Source: DATBSK01 sp964501785 | Lineage (GTDB): Bacteria > Actinomycetota > Acidimicrobiia > IMCC26256 > PALSA-555 | DNA length: 64,000 nucleotides | Direction of reading: 5' to 3' | Assembly (NCBI GenBank): GCA_964501785.1 | Contig: CAZCUD010000007.1 | Location: 124,001-188,000, forward strand | In this document: positions 27,630 to 35,819 of the stretch, piece after piece | Numbering within the stretch: position 1 is the first letter of the stretch | Layout of the letters: each line of letters starts with the position of its first letter | Notes under the pieces: generated by a model | The model's input: the letters and a program-made list of their open reading frames with translations, nothing else | The model's database searches: none | What the model was told of the DNA's origin: nothing | Made by a program: the position numbers and the translations under genes

Positions 27630-28337
27630 TCAGGCGCGGTTGGCGGCGATCCAACGGTCGAGCGCGGGCCCGCTCTCGAAGCTGCTGATCAGCGCGTATC
27701 GCGTGCCGTCGGCGGGATGGCACACGACGTGCCAGAGGCGCTGGGTGTCGACCACGAAGCGCGCGCCGCGGTGCAGGGGCAGGTGCACCTCGGTCGCGGG
27801 GTCGGGGAGGCCGTCGGGCCCCTGCTCCATCAGGATCATGAAGGAGTCGGGGAAGTCGGTGAGCTCGATCCATGACCGCACCACCCAGCCCTCCCCGTCG
27901 GGGTTGAACCGGTTGTTGTCGTCGCGGTGGATGCTGCGCAGCGACTGCTCGTAGTCCTGGGGCTCGAGCCGGATGGTGCGCACGCGTCCGAAGTCGGCGC
28001 CGACGGCCTCGACCTCACGCACGAGCGTCGGGCACTTGGCCGCGTTGGACGTCCAGCGGCCGCCCTTGTCGGGCTTCTCGTCGCCCGGCTTCCAGAAGCC
28101 GCGGCAGTCGAGCTCGCCGTCGGCGGTGGCGATCGGCGCGAAGTTGGTGTCGCCGCCGCTCTTCCAGTCCATGTACTCGAGCGAGAGGTACTCCGCCTCG
28201 GGAACCGGGGGGTCGAGATCGGTGAGCACCACGTAGCCGTGCTCCGCGAGCGCGTCGAGCCGAGGGTGCGGGGTGTCGAGCGGGATGTCGGTCGACCAGT
28301 GCGGCAGGTTGAGGTACTCGGCGACGCTCGAGGTCAT
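27630..28337 (-). CDS. Probable Fe(II)/2-oxoglutarate-type oxygenase (aspartyl beta-hydroxylase-like cupin)
   Basis: 235 aa, no family recognised with certainty. The C-terminal half shows 'LRSIHRDDNNRFNPDGEGWVVRSWIEL' with a possible H-x-D metal pair, and 'FVVDTQRLWHVVCHPADGTRYALIS' with a second His and an Arg that could bind 2-oxoglutarate, in the order used by double-stranded beta-helix oxygenases. The N-terminal half (DTPHPRLDALAEHGYVVL) is a plausible lid domain. ATG at 28337 is preceded by TACACT with 6 nt. Convergent with the SnoaL-like gene. Confidence 0.55.
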   Translation of the reverse strand: MTSSVAEYLNLPHWSTDIPLDTPHPRLDALAEHGYVVLTDLDPPVPEAEYLSLEYMDWKSGGDTNFAPIATADGELDCRGFWKPGDEKPDKGGRWTSNAAKCPTLVREVEAVGADFGRVRTIRLEPQDYEQSLRSIHRDDNNRFNPDGEGWVVRSWIELTDFPDSFMILMEQGPDGLPDPATEVHLPLHRGARFVVDTQRLWHVVCHPADGTRYALISSFESGPALDRWIAANRA

Positions 28338-28343
28338 CCGTCC

Positions 28344-28349
28344 AGTGTA
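28344..28349 (-). promoter_or_regulatory. Leaderless -10 (TACACT)
   Basis: TACACT is 6 nt before the ATG at 28337 of the oxygenase-like gene. Confidence 0.45.
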
Positions 28350-28438
28350 GGAAGCGCCGCGGCCGGTGCCGGTGCCGACCGCGAACTCGTGACGAACGTC
28401 CCGATCCGGACACCGCAGACGAGCGCACGCCCTCGTCG

Positions 28439-28444
28439 TAGTCT
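28439..28444 (+). promoter_or_regulatory. Leaderless -10 (TAGTCT)
   Basis: TAGTCT is followed by 6 nt and the ATG at 28451, which supports that start over the internal ATG at 28484. Confidence 0.45.
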
Positions 28445-28450
28445 GCGGCC

Positions 28451-29293
28451 ATGGTGGGGGAGGGCGCTGCGGCACGCGGACGGATGGACGGCAAGGTGGC
28501 GATCGTCACCGGCTCCACCCGCGGCATCGGGCGGGCGACCGCAGAGCGGTTCGCCGAGGAAGGTGCGTCGGTGATCGTCACCGGTCGTACGGAGGAGACG
28601 GGTCACGCCGTCGAGCGGGAGATCCGTGACGGCGGTGGTGAGGCCACGTTCGTGCGCACCGACCTGGCGCGCGAAGAGGACGTCGTCGCGATGGTGGCGG
28701 CGGCGGTCGAGCGCTACGGAGCGGTGACGACGCTCGTGAACAACGCGGCTCCGACCGAGCTGATGGGCCCCGGACGCTCCGACCGTCGAGTCACCGAGCT
28801 CGAGAACGATGCGTGGGACTCGATCATGCTCGTCGCGCTGAAGGCCGTCGTCTGGGCGTGCAAGCACACGATCCCGGCGATGGTGGCGGCCGGCGGAGGT
28901 GCCATCGTCAACATCTCCTCCGCCGCGTCCCTCCTCGGCACCCCGGGTCTCGACACGTACACCGCCGCGAAGGGTGCGCTCAACACGCTCACCCGCTCGA
29001 TGGCCGTCGAGTACGCGGCCGACGGCATCCGCGTCAACTGCATCGCCTCCGGGATGGTGCTCACGAGCGAGGGCGCGTTCAAGCTCATGGACGATCCGGT
29101 GATCGGTGGCGCGACGAAGGCCATGCACCTCACGCGTCTCGGCCTCCCGATCGACATCGCGAACGCCGCACTGTTCCTCGCGTCCGAGGAGTCCGCGTTC
29201 GTCACCGGCGCGGTGATCCCGGTCGACGGCGGTGTGACCGCGCGCATGCCGGTGCCCGACCTCTCCGCTGCCGACGTCGACCTGGGCGGCTAG
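28451..29293 (+). CDS. Short-chain dehydrogenase/reductase (3-oxoacyl reductase-like)
   Basis: 280 aa. TGSTRGIGRA (about 20-29), 'TTLVNNAAPTELM' (NNAA variant), catalytic Ser and Y-x3-K in 'VNISSAASLLGTPGLDTYTAAKGAL', and C-terminal 'VTGAVIPVDGGVTAR'. Classical SDR reducing or oxidising hydroxy/keto groups on an unknown substrate. Followed after 7 bp by the isomerase/epimerase gene, so likely the first gene of a two-gene unit. Confidence 0.88.
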   Translation: MVGEGAAARGRMDGKVAIVTGSTRGIGRATAERFAEEGASVIVTGRTEETGHAVEREIRDGGGEATFVRTDLAREEDVVAMVAAAVERYGAVTTLVNNAAPTELMGPGRSDRRVTELENDAWDSIMLVALKAVVWACKHTIPAMVAAGGGAIVNISSAASLLGTPGLDTYTAAKGALNTLTRSMAVEYAADGIRVNCIASGMVLTSEGAFKLMDDPVIGGATKAMHLTRLGLPIDIANAALFLASEESAFVTGAVIPVDGGVTARMPVPDLSAADVDLGG

Positions 29294-29300
29294 CCGGATC

Positions 29301-30128
29301 GTGCACCCACGGCTCTCGGTGAGCGCGGTGTCGAGCTGGCGCTGGTCGTTCGCCGAGGACCTCTCGTTCTGGGTCGACGCCGGCATCGATCACGTCGGGC
29401 TGTCGTATCGCAAGCTCGAGGAGCACGGTCTCGATGCCGCGGTCGAACGGGTGCAACGGGAGGGCCTGCGCGTCAGCAACCTCGTCGAGCTCGGCTGGTG
29501 GGACCTCGGCGACCCGGCGACGTGGCCGGCCCAGCAGGAGCGGCTCGTCGGCGCCGTGGCGGTGGCGACGGAGGTCGGGGGCTCGCTCGTGCTCACGACC
29601 GGACCCGCGCTCGGGCTCGACTGGGACGAGGCCGTCGCCCGCCTCGGCGACGCCCTGGCGCCGGTGATCGGCGCGGCCGACGACGGCGGCGTCGACGTCG
29701 CCATCGAGCACACCGGGGCGCTGCGGGTCGACCTGAGCTTCTGCACCTCGTTCGCCGACGGGGTCGACCTGGTCCGCTCGATCGGCGTCGGGCTCTGCAT
29801 GGAGGTCAGCTCGTGCTTCGCGGAGCGCGACCTCTTCCCGCACGTCCGTCGCGGTGCCGAGGTCTTGCGCCACGTGCAGCTCAGCGACTTCGTGGTCGGG
29901 AGCCTCTGCACCCCCGACCGGGCGGTGCCGGGCGACGGTGACATCCCCCTCGGGCGGATCGTCGGTGCGGTCGCCGCTGCCGGCTACGGCGGCCCGTTCG
30001 AGCTCGAGCTCGTCGGACCCCGGATCGAGGAGGAGGGGTACGCGCCGGCGATCGTCCGGTCGGTGGCGTTCCTCGATGCGCTGCTCACGGCGCAGCTCGC
30101 GACCACCCCGCCGGGCTACTCGGCGTAG
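29301..30128 (+). CDS. Sugar phosphate isomerase/epimerase-like TIM-barrel protein
   Basis: 275 aa, AP endonuclease 2/xylose isomerase-like barrel: 'SWRWSFAEDLSFWVDAGIDHVGLSYRKLEEHG', 'VDVAIEHTGALRVDLSFC' with a metal Glu, 'GLCMEVSSCFAERDLF', 'LRHVQLSDFVVG' and 'GPFELELVGPRIEEEGY' with the C-terminal Glu. Such proteins isomerise or cleave sugars and polyketide-like ring compounds. GTG start. Its last 13 bases overlap the convergent ABM gene. Confidence 0.8.
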   Translation: MHPRLSVSAVSSWRWSFAEDLSFWVDAGIDHVGLSYRKLEEHGLDAAVERVQREGLRVSNLVELGWWDLGDPATWPAQQERLVGAVAVATEVGGSLVLTTGPALGLDWDEAVARLGDALAPVIGAADDGGVDVAIEHTGALRVDLSFCTSFADGVDLVRSIGVGLCMEVSSCFAERDLFPHVRRGAEVLRHVQLSDFVVGSLCTPDRAVPGDGDIPLGRIVGAVAAAGYGGPFELELVGPRIEEEGYAPAIVRSVAFLDALLTAQLATTPPGYSA

Positions 30129-30406
30129 CGGATCTCCGGCGGAGCGGCGAGCACGTCGGCCAGGCGCTCCTGGGCGACTCGCACGGCGTCGGTCGCGCGG
30201 TGGGCGACGATCGCGTCGTCGTCGACGAACACCTCGTACCCGAGCACGGTGTCGGCGTCGTCGCGCGCGCGATGCACCTCGAACGCGCGATTGCCGGGCT
30301 CGGCGCGAGTCGCCACTGCGAGATCGTCGAGGATCCCGATCAGCTCGTCGCGTCGTCCGGGTTGGGCGACGAGCCGCGTGAAGATGACGACGCCCGCGTC
30401 GCTCAC
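30116..30406 (-). CDS. Antibiotic biosynthesis monooxygenase (ABM)-domain protein
   Basis: 96 aa ferredoxin-like barrel: 'VVIFTRLVAQPGRRDELIGILDDLAVATRAEPGNRAFEVHRARDD' then 'VLGYEVFVDDDAIVAHRATDAVRVAQERLADVL'. This is the ABM/YgiN family; members act as cofactor-free monooxygenases or quinone-binding proteins. GTG start overlaps the stop of the upstream flavoprotein gene by 4 nt (GTGA), so the two form an operon. Confidence 0.8.
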   Translation of the reverse strand: MSDAGVVIFTRLVAQPGRRDELIGILDDLAVATRAEPGNRAFEVHRARDDADTVLGYEVFVDDDAIVAHRATDAVRVAQERLADVLAAPPEIRYAE

Positions 30407-31611
30407 GAGTCCGCGTACGCGCCGCGCACGGCGAACGCGTCGCGCCGCCAGCGGTCGGGGGTCAGCACGAGCGCACGCGGATAGTCCTCGAACATCCAGC
30501 GGGCGAAGTTGCGTCGCGTCCAGGGCGTGAGGTCGGCGGCGCGCATCGCGCCCCGCGCGCCCAGAGGGGAGCGCAGCAGCTGTTGGAGGCTCGTCGCGAA
30601 GCGCAGGTCGCGTCCGAGCCGGCGATGCACCTCGCGCCGGTATCGGGCGGCGACCCGGGCCGGTTTGCCGCCCCGGGCGACGCTCTCCGCGGCCACGATC
30701 CCGGTCTCGAGGGCCTGGGCGATGCCCTCGCCGGTCATCGGGTCGACGACGCCCGCGGCGTCACCCGTGTAGAGGATGCGCCCGTCCGCGAGTCGCCGTT
30801 GGCGGAGGGAGGTCGGGATCGGCCATGCCCGGGTCCGCTCCTCCGGCTCGGCGGCCGGCCCGAGGACGGCCCGCATCGCCGGCCGATCGAGGACGTCCGC
30901 CCAGAGCGCCTTGAGCTCCTTGCCGGTGAGGCCGGAGTCGCGCAGCACGCCGAAGCCCACGTTGGCGCGTCCACCCGCGAGCGGGAACACCCACGCGTAG
31001 CCGGGCAGGAGGTCGTCGTCGAAGAGGACCCACTGGCGCCGGTCGCGCACGCTGCGGAAGTACTGACGCACGGCGTGCCAGGTCCCGAGGTCGGCGGGCG
31101 CGTCGGGCTCGCGCAGGCGGCGCACCGTCGACCAGTGCCCGTCAGCCGCCACGACGACGCCGGCCACTACCTCGTCGTCGCCGACGCGCGCGCGCACGGG
31201 TCCGTCGGGCTCGGCGACGATGTCGTGCAACGGCATGCCGTCACGGACGTCGACCCCGACGGCGCGGGCCCGGTCGACGAGCGCGGCGTCGAGGACGCTC
31301 CTCGGCACCACGGCGGACACGATGCCGCGGCCCGGCATCGACAGCTCGACGTGGCGGCCGCTCGGCGAGACGAGGACCGTCTCGTCGACCGCGACGAACT
31401 CGTCCAGCCCGGGCGCGTCGACGCCGAGGCGCGCGAGCAGCCGCAGCGCCTGCGCGGTGAGCCCGTCACCGCAGGTCTTGTCGCGCGGGAACGTCGCCTT
31501 GTCGACGAGCCGAGTGCGCAACCCTCGCTCGTGCGCGGTCATCGCAGCCGCCACGCCGGCGGGGCCGGCACCGACGACGAGGACGTCGACCTCGTCGGTG
31601 CGTGTGGGCAT
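30403..31611 (-). CDS. Geranylgeranyl-reductase-family FAD flavoprotein
   Basis: 402 aa. N-terminal FAD motif 'VLVVGAGPAGVAAAMTAHERG' (about 10-30), 'RDKTCGDGLTAQALRLL' (the CGDG signature of the GGR family) at about 46-62, and 'LYTGDAAGVVDPMTGEGIAQALETG' near 285-310. Family members reduce isoprenoid chains of lipids or menaquinone, or oxidise other hydrophobic substrates. ATG 31611 is chosen with TACCGT 7 nt upstream. The ABM gene follows with a 4-nt overlap, suggesting a shared, perhaps quinone-linked role. Confidence 0.85.
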   Translation of the reverse strand: MPTRTDEVDVLVVGAGPAGVAAAMTAHERGLRTRLVDKATFPRDKTCGDGLTAQALRLLARLGVDAPGLDEFVAVDETVLVSPSGRHVELSMPGRGIVSAVVPRSVLDAALVDRARAVGVDVRDGMPLHDIVAEPDGPVRARVGDDEVVAGVVVAADGHWSTVRRLREPDAPADLGTWHAVRQYFRSVRDRRQWVLFDDDLLPGYAWVFPLAGGRANVGFGVLRDSGLTGKELKALWADVLDRPAMRAVLGPAAEPEERTRAWPIPTSLRQRRLADGRILYTGDAAGVVDPMTGEGIAQALETGIVAAESVARGGKPARVAARYRREVHRRLGRDLRFATSLQQLLRSPLGARGAMRAADLTPWTRRNFARWMFEDYPRALVLTPDRWRRDAFAVRGAYADS

Positions 31612-31618
31612 GGCCCCG

Positions 31619-31624
31619 ACGGTA
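31619..31624 (-). promoter_or_regulatory. Leaderless -10 (TACCGT) of the GGR-like gene
   Basis: TACCGT lies 7 nt before the ATG at 31611. Confidence 0.45.
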
Positions 31625-31686
31625 GGCGCGCGGCCCGTCGGCCCGGCACCCCGGCGCCACACCTCCGCCGCGACCGTCCGAGCCGC

Positions 31687-31692
31687 TACGCT
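31687..31692 (+). promoter_or_regulatory. Leaderless -10 (TACGCT) of the glycine-rich gene
   Basis: TACGCT is followed by 6 nt and the ATG at 31699. Confidence 0.45.
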
Positions 31693-31698
31693 CCCGCG

Positions 31699-32718
31699 AT
31701 GCGCGTCGGGCGGGGGATCGCGGTCGTGGCCGTGGCGGGGCTCGTCCCTGCGTCGCTCGTGCTCGGCGGGGGCGCGGCGGGCGGGCAGACCGAGTCGGTC
31801 ACCTTCGAGTTCACGGGTGGGCCGCAGACGTTCGTCGTGCCGGCCGGGGTGACCGCACTCGAGGTCGAGGTCAGCGGCGCCGAGGGCGGTGCCGGATCCG
31901 GGTGCCTCATCGGTGGCGAGCAGCAGTGCGCGACGCCGGGCGACGGCGGGCTCGGCGCGACCGTCACCGCGACGATCCCGGTCACGCCGGGCGAGACGCT
32001 CGTGGTGGTCGTGGGCGGCGCCGGCGGCGACGCCACGAACGCCATCGGCGACGGCCCGGCGGGCGAGGGCGGTGCGGGAGGCTTCGGCGGGGCCGACGGC
32101 GGTGACGGTGCCGACAGCGGGACCGTGGCGATCCCCGGCGGCGCCGGCGGTGGTGGTGGGGGCGGCTCGGCCATCCTGCAGGAGCTCACCGTCGTGGCCC
32201 TGGCGGCCGGTGGCGGCGGCGGTGGCGGCGGCGGGATCGCCGAGGGCGTCCCTTCGGAGCCCGGTGGGGACGGTGGCGCCAGCGCGGCGGCCGGTGACGG
32301 TGGCGCGGGCAACTGCGGCGCCGACGGCGGTCAGCCGGGCACGGAGGGATCCGACGGCATCGGCGGCTCCGGGGGCACCGCGTCGTCGTGCAGCGCGGGC
32401 ACGGGCGTCGCCGGCGATCCGGGTGCCCCGGGTGCCTCGGGGATCGGTGGCGAAGGCGGCATCGGCGGGTCCGGCGGCAGCTGGAGCGGCGCCGGTGGTG
32501 GTGGCGGTGGCGGCGGGTTCACCGCGGGTGGCGGTGGCGGCGGGGGTGCCCGCAGCGACTCGCAGTCGGGCCCGGGCGGTGGCGGCGGCGGGGGTGCGAG
32601 CGTCACGCCGAGCGGCGGGGTGCTCGTCGACGGCGCCCGCAGCGGCGACGGCGTCGTCGTCGTCCGGTTCGTCCGCGGGCCCGCTGCGCTGGTGATCGAA
32701 CCGACCTTCACGGGCTGA
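31699..32718 (+). CDS. Secreted glycine-rich protein ending in VIEPTFTG
   Basis: 339 aa. Signal peptide at 1-29 (hydrophobic, AAGG before Gln30). Residues 32-62 form a beta-rich start ('FVVPAGVTALEVEVSGAEGG') seen in Gly_rich proteins. From about 100 to 315 the chain is dominated by Gly with Ser, Asp and Ala in imperfect repeats, plus a few Cys. It ends 'VVVVRFVRG' then VIEPTFTG. Probably an exported matrix or surface protein, with disulfides. The C-terminal octapeptide equals that of the beta-helix protein at 2.3 kb. There is no hydrophobic anchor after it. Confidence 0.75.
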   Translation: MRVGRGIAVVAVAGLVPASLVLGGGAAGGQTESVTFEFTGGPQTFVVPAGVTALEVEVSGAEGGAGSGCLIGGEQQCATPGDGGLGATVTATIPVTPGETLVVVVGGAGGDATNAIGDGPAGEGGAGGFGGADGGDGADSGTVAIPGGAGGGGGGGSAILQELTVVALAAGGGGGGGGGIAEGVPSEPGGDGGASAAAGDGGAGNCGADGGQPGTEGSDGIGGSGGTASSCSAGTGVAGDPGAPGASGIGGEGGIGGSGGSWSGAGGGGGGGGFTAGGGGGGGARSDSQSGPGGGGGGGASVTPSGGVLVDGARSGDGVVVVRFVRGPAALVIEPTFTG

Positions 32719-32837
32719 CCTCGCGGCGGGGCCGATCGGCCGTTTCGACGCCGCACCGGGTGGCGGGCCAGAATCTCCGGCGCACCTGGGGATGACGGCG
32801 CTCTGAGGCCGCCCCCGCCGACCGACGCAGGAGCACC

Positions 32838-33620
32838 ATGAACATCGCCGTCTGCGTGAAGCAGATCCCCGACCCGGCCACGCCGGGCGAGCTCGACCCC
32901 GGCACGAAGACCCTCAAGCGCGAGGGCAAGCTCATCCTCGACGAGTCCGACAGCTACGGCGTCGAGATGGCGCTCCAGCTCGTCGACAAGGCGGGCGGAG
33001 GCGAGGTCACCCTCATCTCGATGGCACCCAACAGCGAGGTGTCGGGCCTGCGCACCGCGCTGGCGATGGGTGCGGCCAAGGCCGTGCTCGTCTCCGACGA
33101 CGCGCTGGCCGGCAGCGACTCGCTGGGCACCGCGAAGGTGCTCGCGAAGGCGGTCGAGCGCATCGGTGACATCGACCTCGTGCTCACCGCGACGGAGTCG
33201 ACCGACGGCTACACCGGCACGGTGCCGGAGCAGGTCGCCGAGCTCCTCGACTGGCCGTCGCTGACGTTCGCGAAGCACATCGAGCTCGGTGACGGGAAGG
33301 TCAAGATCGAACGCCAGACCGAGGCGGGCTACGACGTCGTCGAGGCGTCGCTCCCCGCGGTGGCGAGCGTGACGGCCGGCGTCGTCGAGCCGAGGTATCC
33401 GTCGTTCAAGGGCATCATGGCCGCGAAGAACAAGCCGGTCGACGAGGTGAAGGTCGCCGATCTCGGCCTGTCCGCCGACCAGGTCGGCTGGGCCGGCGCG
33501 CGCCAGGAGATCACGGACGTGCGGGCCGCACCGGCGCGAGAGGCCGGCGAGAAGATCGAGGACGAGGGTGACGCCCACGAGAAGGTCGTCGCCTTCCTGG
33601 AAAACCTGAAGGTGATCTGA
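32838..33620 (+). CDS. etfB: Electron transfer flavoprotein beta subunit
   Basis: 260 aa. 'MNIAVCVKQIPDPATPG' opens the protein and 'VLTATESTDGYTGTVPEQVAELL' with 'LTFAKHIELGDGK' are ETF-beta signatures; AMP-binding and alpha-subunit contacts follow. ETF shuttles electrons from acyl-CoA dehydrogenases to the quinone pool through ETF-QO. Good ribosome-binding site (CAGGAG). The alpha gene follows after 3 bp. The acyl-CoA dehydrogenase at 10.4 kb is a candidate electron donor in this window. Confidence 0.94.
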   Translation: MNIAVCVKQIPDPATPGELDPGTKTLKREGKLILDESDSYGVEMALQLVDKAGGGEVTLISMAPNSEVSGLRTALAMGAAKAVLVSDDALAGSDSLGTAKVLAKAVERIGDIDLVLTATESTDGYTGTVPEQVAELLDWPSLTFAKHIELGDGKVKIERQTEAGYDVVEASLPAVASVTAGVVEPRYPSFKGIMAAKNKPVDEVKVADLGLSADQVGWAGARQEITDVRAAPAREAGEKIEDEGDAHEKVVAFLENLKVI

Positions 33621-33623
33621 GCG

Positions 33624-34598
33624 ATGGCACTCTCCAAGATCCTCGTCTACGCGGAGAACGACGACACCGGCGAGAAGGCCGCGACGAGCACGCTCGAGCT
33701 GCTCACGAAGGCCCGCGACCTGGCCGACACGGTCGAGTGCGTCTACGTCGGCTCGAACGCCGACGCGATCGCCGGCGCGCTCGGCGAGCACGGCGCCACC
33801 AAGGTGCACGCCATCGACAATGGTGAAGTGCTCAAGGGGGTCGTCGGCGCGGGTGCGGTCGCGAAGCTGATCGAGACCGAGCAGCCCGACCTCGTCCTGT
33901 TCGCGCAGACCTACGACGGGCGTGATGCGCTCGGGCGCCTGTCGGCCAAGGTCGACCGTCCCGCGCTCACCAACGGCACCGAGCTCGCCGTCGACGGTGA
34001 CGCGGTGACCGTGGGCACCGCGATCTTCGGCGGCAACACGCTCGTGGACGCCAAGTTCACCGGCGAGAAGCCGTATCTGGCCGCGATCCGTCCGAAGTCG
34101 TTCGCGGCCGAGCCGAGCGGCGGGGGTGCGGCCGAGGTCGCGACCATCGACGGCGTCGAGACGGGCCGCGCGGCCGAGGCGAAGGTGCTGGAGCGCCACG
34201 TCGAGGAGCGCGAGGGGCCGAAGCTCGAAGAGGCGCCCGTCGTGGTCTCGGGTGGCCGGGGCATCGGGAGCGCCGAGGCGTACGAGCCGCTCGTGGAAGA
34301 GCTGGCCAAGCTCCTCAACGGAGCGTCGGGCGCGTCCCGTGCGATCGTCGACGCGGGCTGGGTGCCGTACGCGAAGCAGGTCGGTCAGACGGGCAAGACC
34401 GTGAAGCCCAAGGTGTACTTCGCGCTCGGCATCTCGGGGGCGACGCAGCACCTGGTCGGCATGAAGGGCTCCGACAACATCGTCGCCATCAACAAGGACG
34501 GCGAGGCACCGATCTTCTCGGTGGCCGACCTCGGCATCGTCGGTGACGTGCACAAGGTCGTCCCGAAGCTGATCGAAGCGCTGAAGTCACGCGGCTGA
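33624..34598 (+). CDS. etfA: Electron transfer flavoprotein alpha subunit
   Basis: 324 aa. C-terminal FAD-binding domain with 'VVSGGRGIGSAEAYEPLVEELAKLL' (about 207-231) and 'KPKVYFALGISGATQHLVGMKGSDNIVAINKDGEAPIF' (about 262-300), the ETF-alpha signature. N-terminal 'MALSKILVYAENDDTGEKA'. Forms the FAD/AMP heterodimer with EtfB. Starts 3 bp after etfB. A GNAT gene follows after 16 bp and may be co-transcribed. Confidence 0.94.
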   Translation: MALSKILVYAENDDTGEKAATSTLELLTKARDLADTVECVYVGSNADAIAGALGEHGATKVHAIDNGEVLKGVVGAGAVAKLIETEQPDLVLFAQTYDGRDALGRLSAKVDRPALTNGTELAVDGDAVTVGTAIFGGNTLVDAKFTGEKPYLAAIRPKSFAAEPSGGGAAEVATIDGVETGRAAEAKVLERHVEEREGPKLEEAPVVVSGGRGIGSAEAYEPLVEELAKLLNGASGASRAIVDAGWVPYAKQVGQTGKTVKPKVYFALGISGATQHLVGMKGSDNIVAINKDGEAPIFSVADLGIVGDVHKVVPKLIEALKSRG

Positions 34599-34614
34599 TC
34601 GCGGGAGCGCTCCG

Positions 34615-35271
34615 GTGAGCGGGGTGGGCGCGGTCGAGCTGGAGGTCCGGGACCTCGAGCCCGACGAGCTCGCGCTGGCAGGCGGTGTGGCGGGCCGCGC
34701 GCTCGCCGACAACCCGACGTTCCGCTGGGCCTCGGGTGAGCCGGCGCTGCCGCGGGTGACCGCGGCCCTCGACGTGTTCGTGCCCTTCGTCGAGGGGATG
34801 AGCGTGCCGCAGCTCGGCGCCGTCGTCGGTCGCCACGTCGTCGGCGTCTGCGCGGCTGCGCCGCCCGGCACGTGCGTCGGGACGCTCGCGCCTCCCGAGT
34901 GGCGCGAGCCGCCGAAGGACGTCGGAGCGCCCGGTCACGAGACGCGCACCCAGGCGATCTGGTCGCTGTTCGCCTCACACGACCTGGACGAGCGCCACTG
35001 GCACGTCGGCCCGGTGTCGGTCGAGCCGGGGCTGCAGGGCGCGGGCATCGGCGGTGCGCTCCTGGAAGCGTTCGGCGCCCGGATGGACGCCGCCGGCGAG
35101 GTCGCGTGGCTCGAGACCGACAAGCCCGAGAACGTCGCGTTCTACCGGCGGCACGGCTTCGAGGTCGCCGAGGCCGTGGCGCTGACCGATCTCCTGCCCG
35201 GGGGCCTGCCGCCGGGAGGAAGCGACTTCACGACGTGGTTCATGCGGCGTGATCCCCGTCGGCAGGGTTGA
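34615..35271 (+). CDS. GNAT-family N-acetyltransferase
   Basis: 218 aa. Acetyl-CoA loop in 'VGPVSVEPGLQGAGIGGALLEAFGARMDAAG' (about 128-158) and 'WLETDKPENVAFYRRHGFEV' (about 163-182). GTG start with GGGAG upstream. It follows etfA closely; its last 32 bases overlap the convergent RadC-like gene. Substrate unknown. Confidence 0.83.
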   Translation: MSGVGAVELEVRDLEPDELALAGGVAGRALADNPTFRWASGEPALPRVTAALDVFVPFVEGMSVPQLGAVVGRHVVGVCAAAPPGTCVGTLAPPEWREPPKDVGAPGHETRTQAIWSLFASHDLDERHWHVGPVSVEPGLQGAGIGGALLEAFGARMDAAGEVAWLETDKPENVAFYRRHGFEVAEAVALTDLLPGGLPPGGSDFTTWFMRRDPRRQG

Positions 35272-35701
35272 TCCGACCGCCGAACGAGGGCGTCAGCTCC
35301 GCGATCGAACGCCATCGGTGCCCGGACATCAGCAGGTGGTCGAGCAGCTCGACGTGGTCGGCACGACACTCGACCCGGAGTCCCTCGAAGCGGGCGACGT
35401 CGGCGGCGGTGGGCGTGACCCGTGCCGGCGCGACGAACGTGACGAGCACGAGCTCACGGGCCCGGAGCTCCTCGGCGACGAGGCGCAGGTGCTCGGCGCA
35501 CAGCTCGGGCACGGGGCCGTCACGCTCGGGGAACCGGGACGCGATCCCGCACAGGTACGACGACCGGTCGAGGCCGAGGATCAGCTCCCCGTCGTCGAGG
35601 TCGTCGGTGACCGCATCGTGCAGCAGCGCGGCGACGTCGTCGGGGCCGAGGAGCCGGAGCAGGTCGCGGTCGTCGTCTCGTGCCGGTTCGCAAGGCGCCA
35701 T
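35240..35701 (-). CDS. RadC/JAB-like protein lacking the JAMM histidines
   Basis: 153 aa. Core resembles the RadC/MPN fold: 'DGELILGLDRSSYLCGIASRF' matches the first strand, 'VTPTAADVARFEGLRVECRADHVELLDHLLMSGHRWRSIAEL' matches the C-terminal 'PS..D...l.DHl.v....sl' region. The H-x-H-P-x-G of the metal site is replaced by residues such as TFVAPARVT, so no JAMM metalloprotease is expected. Start ATG has a strong AGGAGG. A LexA-type box lies 103 bp upstream, consistent with SOS control. Function unknown. Confidence 0.6.
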   Translation of the reverse strand: MAPCEPARDDDRDLLRLLGPDDVAALLHDAVTDDLDDGELILGLDRSSYLCGIASRFPERDGPVPELCAEHLRLVAEELRARELVLVTFVAPARVTPTAADVARFEGLRVECRADHVELLDHLLMSGHRWRSIAELTPSFGGRINPADGDHAA

Positions 35702-35803
35702 GGCGCGTCCTCCTGAGGTCGTGCCGTCGGGGGAAGCGCCGTGATGCGACGAGCGTGGTGAGTGGTGCGGCGACGCACGGGCCGGGGGGCCCGCCTCGGC
35801 GAT

Positions 35804-35819
35804 CCGAACAGACGTTCGA
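35804..35819. promoter_or_regulatory. LexA (SOS) box, actinobacterial type
   Basis: CCGAACAGACGTTCGA matches the mycobacterial/Gram-positive consensus TCGAAC-N4-GTTCGA at 11 of the 12 defined positions (first base C for T). It lies between the divergent RadC-like gene (start 35701) and the alpha/beta hydrolase (start 35962), so it could control either or both. Confidence 0.7.

Noticed and set aside
32050..32600. Repetitive GGC-rich DNA that could be taken for a CRISPR or tandem repeat array
   Set aside because: It is the glycine-coding region of a secreted protein; there are no constant repeats with unique spacers.
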